Assembly: GCA_947054185.1 (NCBI GenBank)
Contig: CAMRVW010000031.1
Location: 1 to 16,660 of the forward strand
Source: an uncultured Rikenellaceae bacterium
GTDB taxonomy: Bacteria > Bacteroidota > Bacteroidia > Bacteroidales > Rikenellaceae
Direction of reading: 5' to 3'
DNA length: 16,660 nt
Part shown: in pieces, positions 15,873 through 16,660 of the stretch
Position numbering within the stretch: position 1 is the stretch's first letter
How the letters are laid out: each line of letters begins with the position of its first letter
Notes under the pieces: model-generated
Told to the model about the DNA's origin: nothing
The model's database searches: none
The model's input: only the letters and a program-made list of their open reading frames with translations
Position numbers and translations under genes: made by a program

Positions 15873-15904
15873 CAAAGATACGGATAAGCGAGGGCAAAAG
15901 CAAA
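15873..15904 (-). promoter_or_regulatory. Consensus Bacteroidetes promoter of the YitT-kinase fusion gene
   Basis: On the minus strand TTTG (15904-15901) is followed after exactly 20 bp by TATCTTTG (15880-15873), a full match to both elements. The start of transcription should fall near 15866, about 20 nt before the ATG at 15845. The -33 element lies in the hairpin of repeat unit 1 of the adjoining array. Confidence 0.75.
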
Positions 15905-16215
15905 CGAGAGTTTGGTTTTGCCGAGTGTGAGTATCTAAGACCGACAGGCAACGATACGGATAAGCCGAGAGCAAAAGCAAACGAGAGTTTGGTTTTGCCG
16001 AGTGTGAGTATCTAAGACCGACAAGTCAAAGTACGGATAAGTCGAGAGGCAAGCAAATTTTATTTGGTTGCCGAGGCGGAGTATCTAAGGCGTCAGCAAA
16101 CGATACGGATTAAACGAGGGCAAAAGCAAACGAGAGTTTGGTTTTGCCGAGCGTGAGTATCTAAGACCGACAGGGCAACGATACGGATAAGCCAAGGCAA
16201 AAGTAAGTTTTGCCC
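15877..16215. repeat. Tandem array of five 72-78 bp hairpin repeats
   Basis: Units begin at GATACGGATAAG-like words at 15877, 15953, about 16030, 16102 and 16180 (periods about 76, 77, 72 and 78 bp). Each contains CGGAT(T)AA, then a hairpin, then GAGTATCTAAG(ACCGACAGGCAACG). In units 1, 2 and 4 the hairpin is GCAAAAGCAAAC / GTTTGGTTTTGC around GAGA with one fixed G-G mismatch. Unit 3 has a shorter variant (GGCAAGCAAA / TTTGGTTGCC) that keeps the same mismatch. Unit 5 is truncated to a perfect 8-bp stem. Periods not divisible by 3 argue against coding. Confidence 0.85.
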
Positions 16216-16448
16216 TGCATAGCTTCACGCTGGCTGATTTTGGGCGCGGCAGGCGCGGTCAGAATACAACGACACCGCACTCTCTCCTTGTGAACGGGCC
16301 GACCAAAGGAAGCCCGAGCGGCCCGCAGCTCGCGATGGACAGGAAATCCCCACGGATGGCCGCACACCATCGCGCCAAAAGCTTCCAAACAACTAAAGCA
16401 GGCCCTCGGGTAAGAATCAAAGAAATCAAAGAACCAAAGTATTAATAT
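16216..16448. other. Spacer between the repeat array and the surface-protein gene, with short inverted repeats
   Basis: No gene is seen. CGGGCCG (16295-16301) pairs with CGGCCCG (16319-16325), and CGCGATGG (16331-16338) pairs with CCATCGCG (16367-16374), so the region could fold into two adjacent hairpins. Neither is followed by a T-run on either strand in the right place to be a clear terminator for the minus-strand gene ending at 16449. The stretch 16411-16448 is AT-rich with repeated ATCAAAGAA words. Confidence 0.35.
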
Positions 16449-16660
16449 TTAGCGGACACAACGCACGCTAAAACCGACCTGCATTTTATTGCTGTACTGC
16501 GGGTACACACCGCTAGCGAAGTACAGACTATACGCGCTATTAGAACCGTATATAACTGACGACCAACAGCCTCCGTATGTACCCGCACCCTGCAACGAAC
16601 CGGATGAGTCGTTGTAACGGTAACCGACAGCGGGAAACTCAACCGAATCAGAGATTTTCG
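16449..16660 (-). CDS. C-terminal end of a FISUMP-domain surface protein (partial)
   Basis: Reading the minus strand from the window edge gives 69 codons ending in TAA at 16451-16449. The peptide contains FPAVGYRYNDSSGSLQGAG at 8-26, GGCWSSVIYGSNSAYSLYF at 29-47, and ends GFSVRCVR. The order FPAxGYR, GxxGxYWSS, AYxLxF, GFSVRCV is the hallmark of the C-terminus of Fibrobacter-succinogenes-major-paralogous (FISUMP) domains. In Bacteroidales these usually end secreted or surface lipoproteins, often with fimbrillin-like or Ig-like domains upstream. The tryptophan expected as YW is CW here. The N-terminus, signal peptide and other domains lie outside the window. Confidence 0.85.
   Translation of the reverse strand, partial: KISDSVEFPAVGYRYNDSSGSLQGAGTYGGCWSSVIYGSNSAYSLYFASGVYPQYSNKMQVGFSVRCVR

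Noticed and set aside
15877..16215. CRISPR array
   Set aside because: The whole 72-78 bp unit is repeated, with no alternation of short identical repeats and unique spacers, and no cas genes are near.
15877..16215. Integron-like attC cassette array
   Set aside because: The units hold no open frames and lack the conserved attC core ends; no integrase is in the window.
16442..16642. A 66-codon minus-strand frame at the right edge
   Set aside because: It is a different frame of the same DNA; the frame ending at 16449 carries the clear FISUMP motif and this one has none.
1..16660. tRNA or rRNA genes and known riboswitches
   Set aside because: No cloverleaf, rRNA core or recognised riboswitch sequence was found by eye in the intergenic regions, though short or diverged RNAs could be missed without covariance models.

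Overview
The window looks like a chromosomal segment of a member of the Bacteroidales. The evidence is the gene set (a uppP-truB-queA run, a debranching enzyme / glycosyltransferase / GH57 cluster, a DUF4301 protein, a DUF4369-TlpA lipoprotein and a FISUMP-type surface-protein tail), the absence of strong Shine-Dalgarno sites, and promoter words of the Bacteroidetes type (TTTG, about 20 bp, TAnnTTTG). GC content is moderate, and ATA is used often for isoleucine. The genus cannot be fixed from the sequence alone.

Layout. Positions 1-2552 (+) hold envelope and tRNA/queuosine housekeeping genes: the end of uppP, then truB and queA, closed by a strong terminator. Positions 2870-7534 (+) hold a three-gene alpha-glucan (glycogen) cluster: debranching enzyme, glycogen-synthase-like glycosyltransferase and GH57 amylase, preceded by a likely promoter and a leader of about 125 nt. 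Positions 7569-9249 hold a composite, apparently non-coding element of about 1.7 kb between convergent genes. Positions 9328-11989 (-) hold a DUF4301 gene followed by a thioredoxin-like lipoprotein gene. Positions 12170-14523 (+) hold murB and tilS, read divergently from the DUF4301 gene. Positions 14538-15845 (-) hold a fusion of a YitT/YczE-type membrane domain with a cytidylate-kinase-like domain. Positions 15873-16215 hold a five-unit tandem repeat whose first unit supplies a near-ideal promoter for that fusion gene. Positions 16449-16660 (-) hold the 3' end of a FISUMP-domain surface protein that runs off the window.

How the genes fit together. UppP recycles undecaprenyl carrier lipid and MurB makes UDP-MurNAc, so both serve peptidoglycan synthesis. 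TruB, QueA and TilS are tRNA-modification enzymes. The three-gene cluster builds and trims alpha-1,4/1,6-glucan. The DUF4301 and YitT-kinase proteins have no firmly known role.

The most unusual part is the 1.7 kb element. It has nested inverted repeats at both ends: three short iterons, then a 79-bp arm at about 91% identity, then a long near-perfect hairpin, then a second arm of about 42 bp. These enclose three degenerate tandem units of about 340 bp. The two hairpins occupy equivalent positions but have unrelated sequences, which suggests that the fold rather than the sequence is kept. The tandem array near 16 kb shares short exact words with this element and may belong to the same repeat family. 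All alignments were made by eye.
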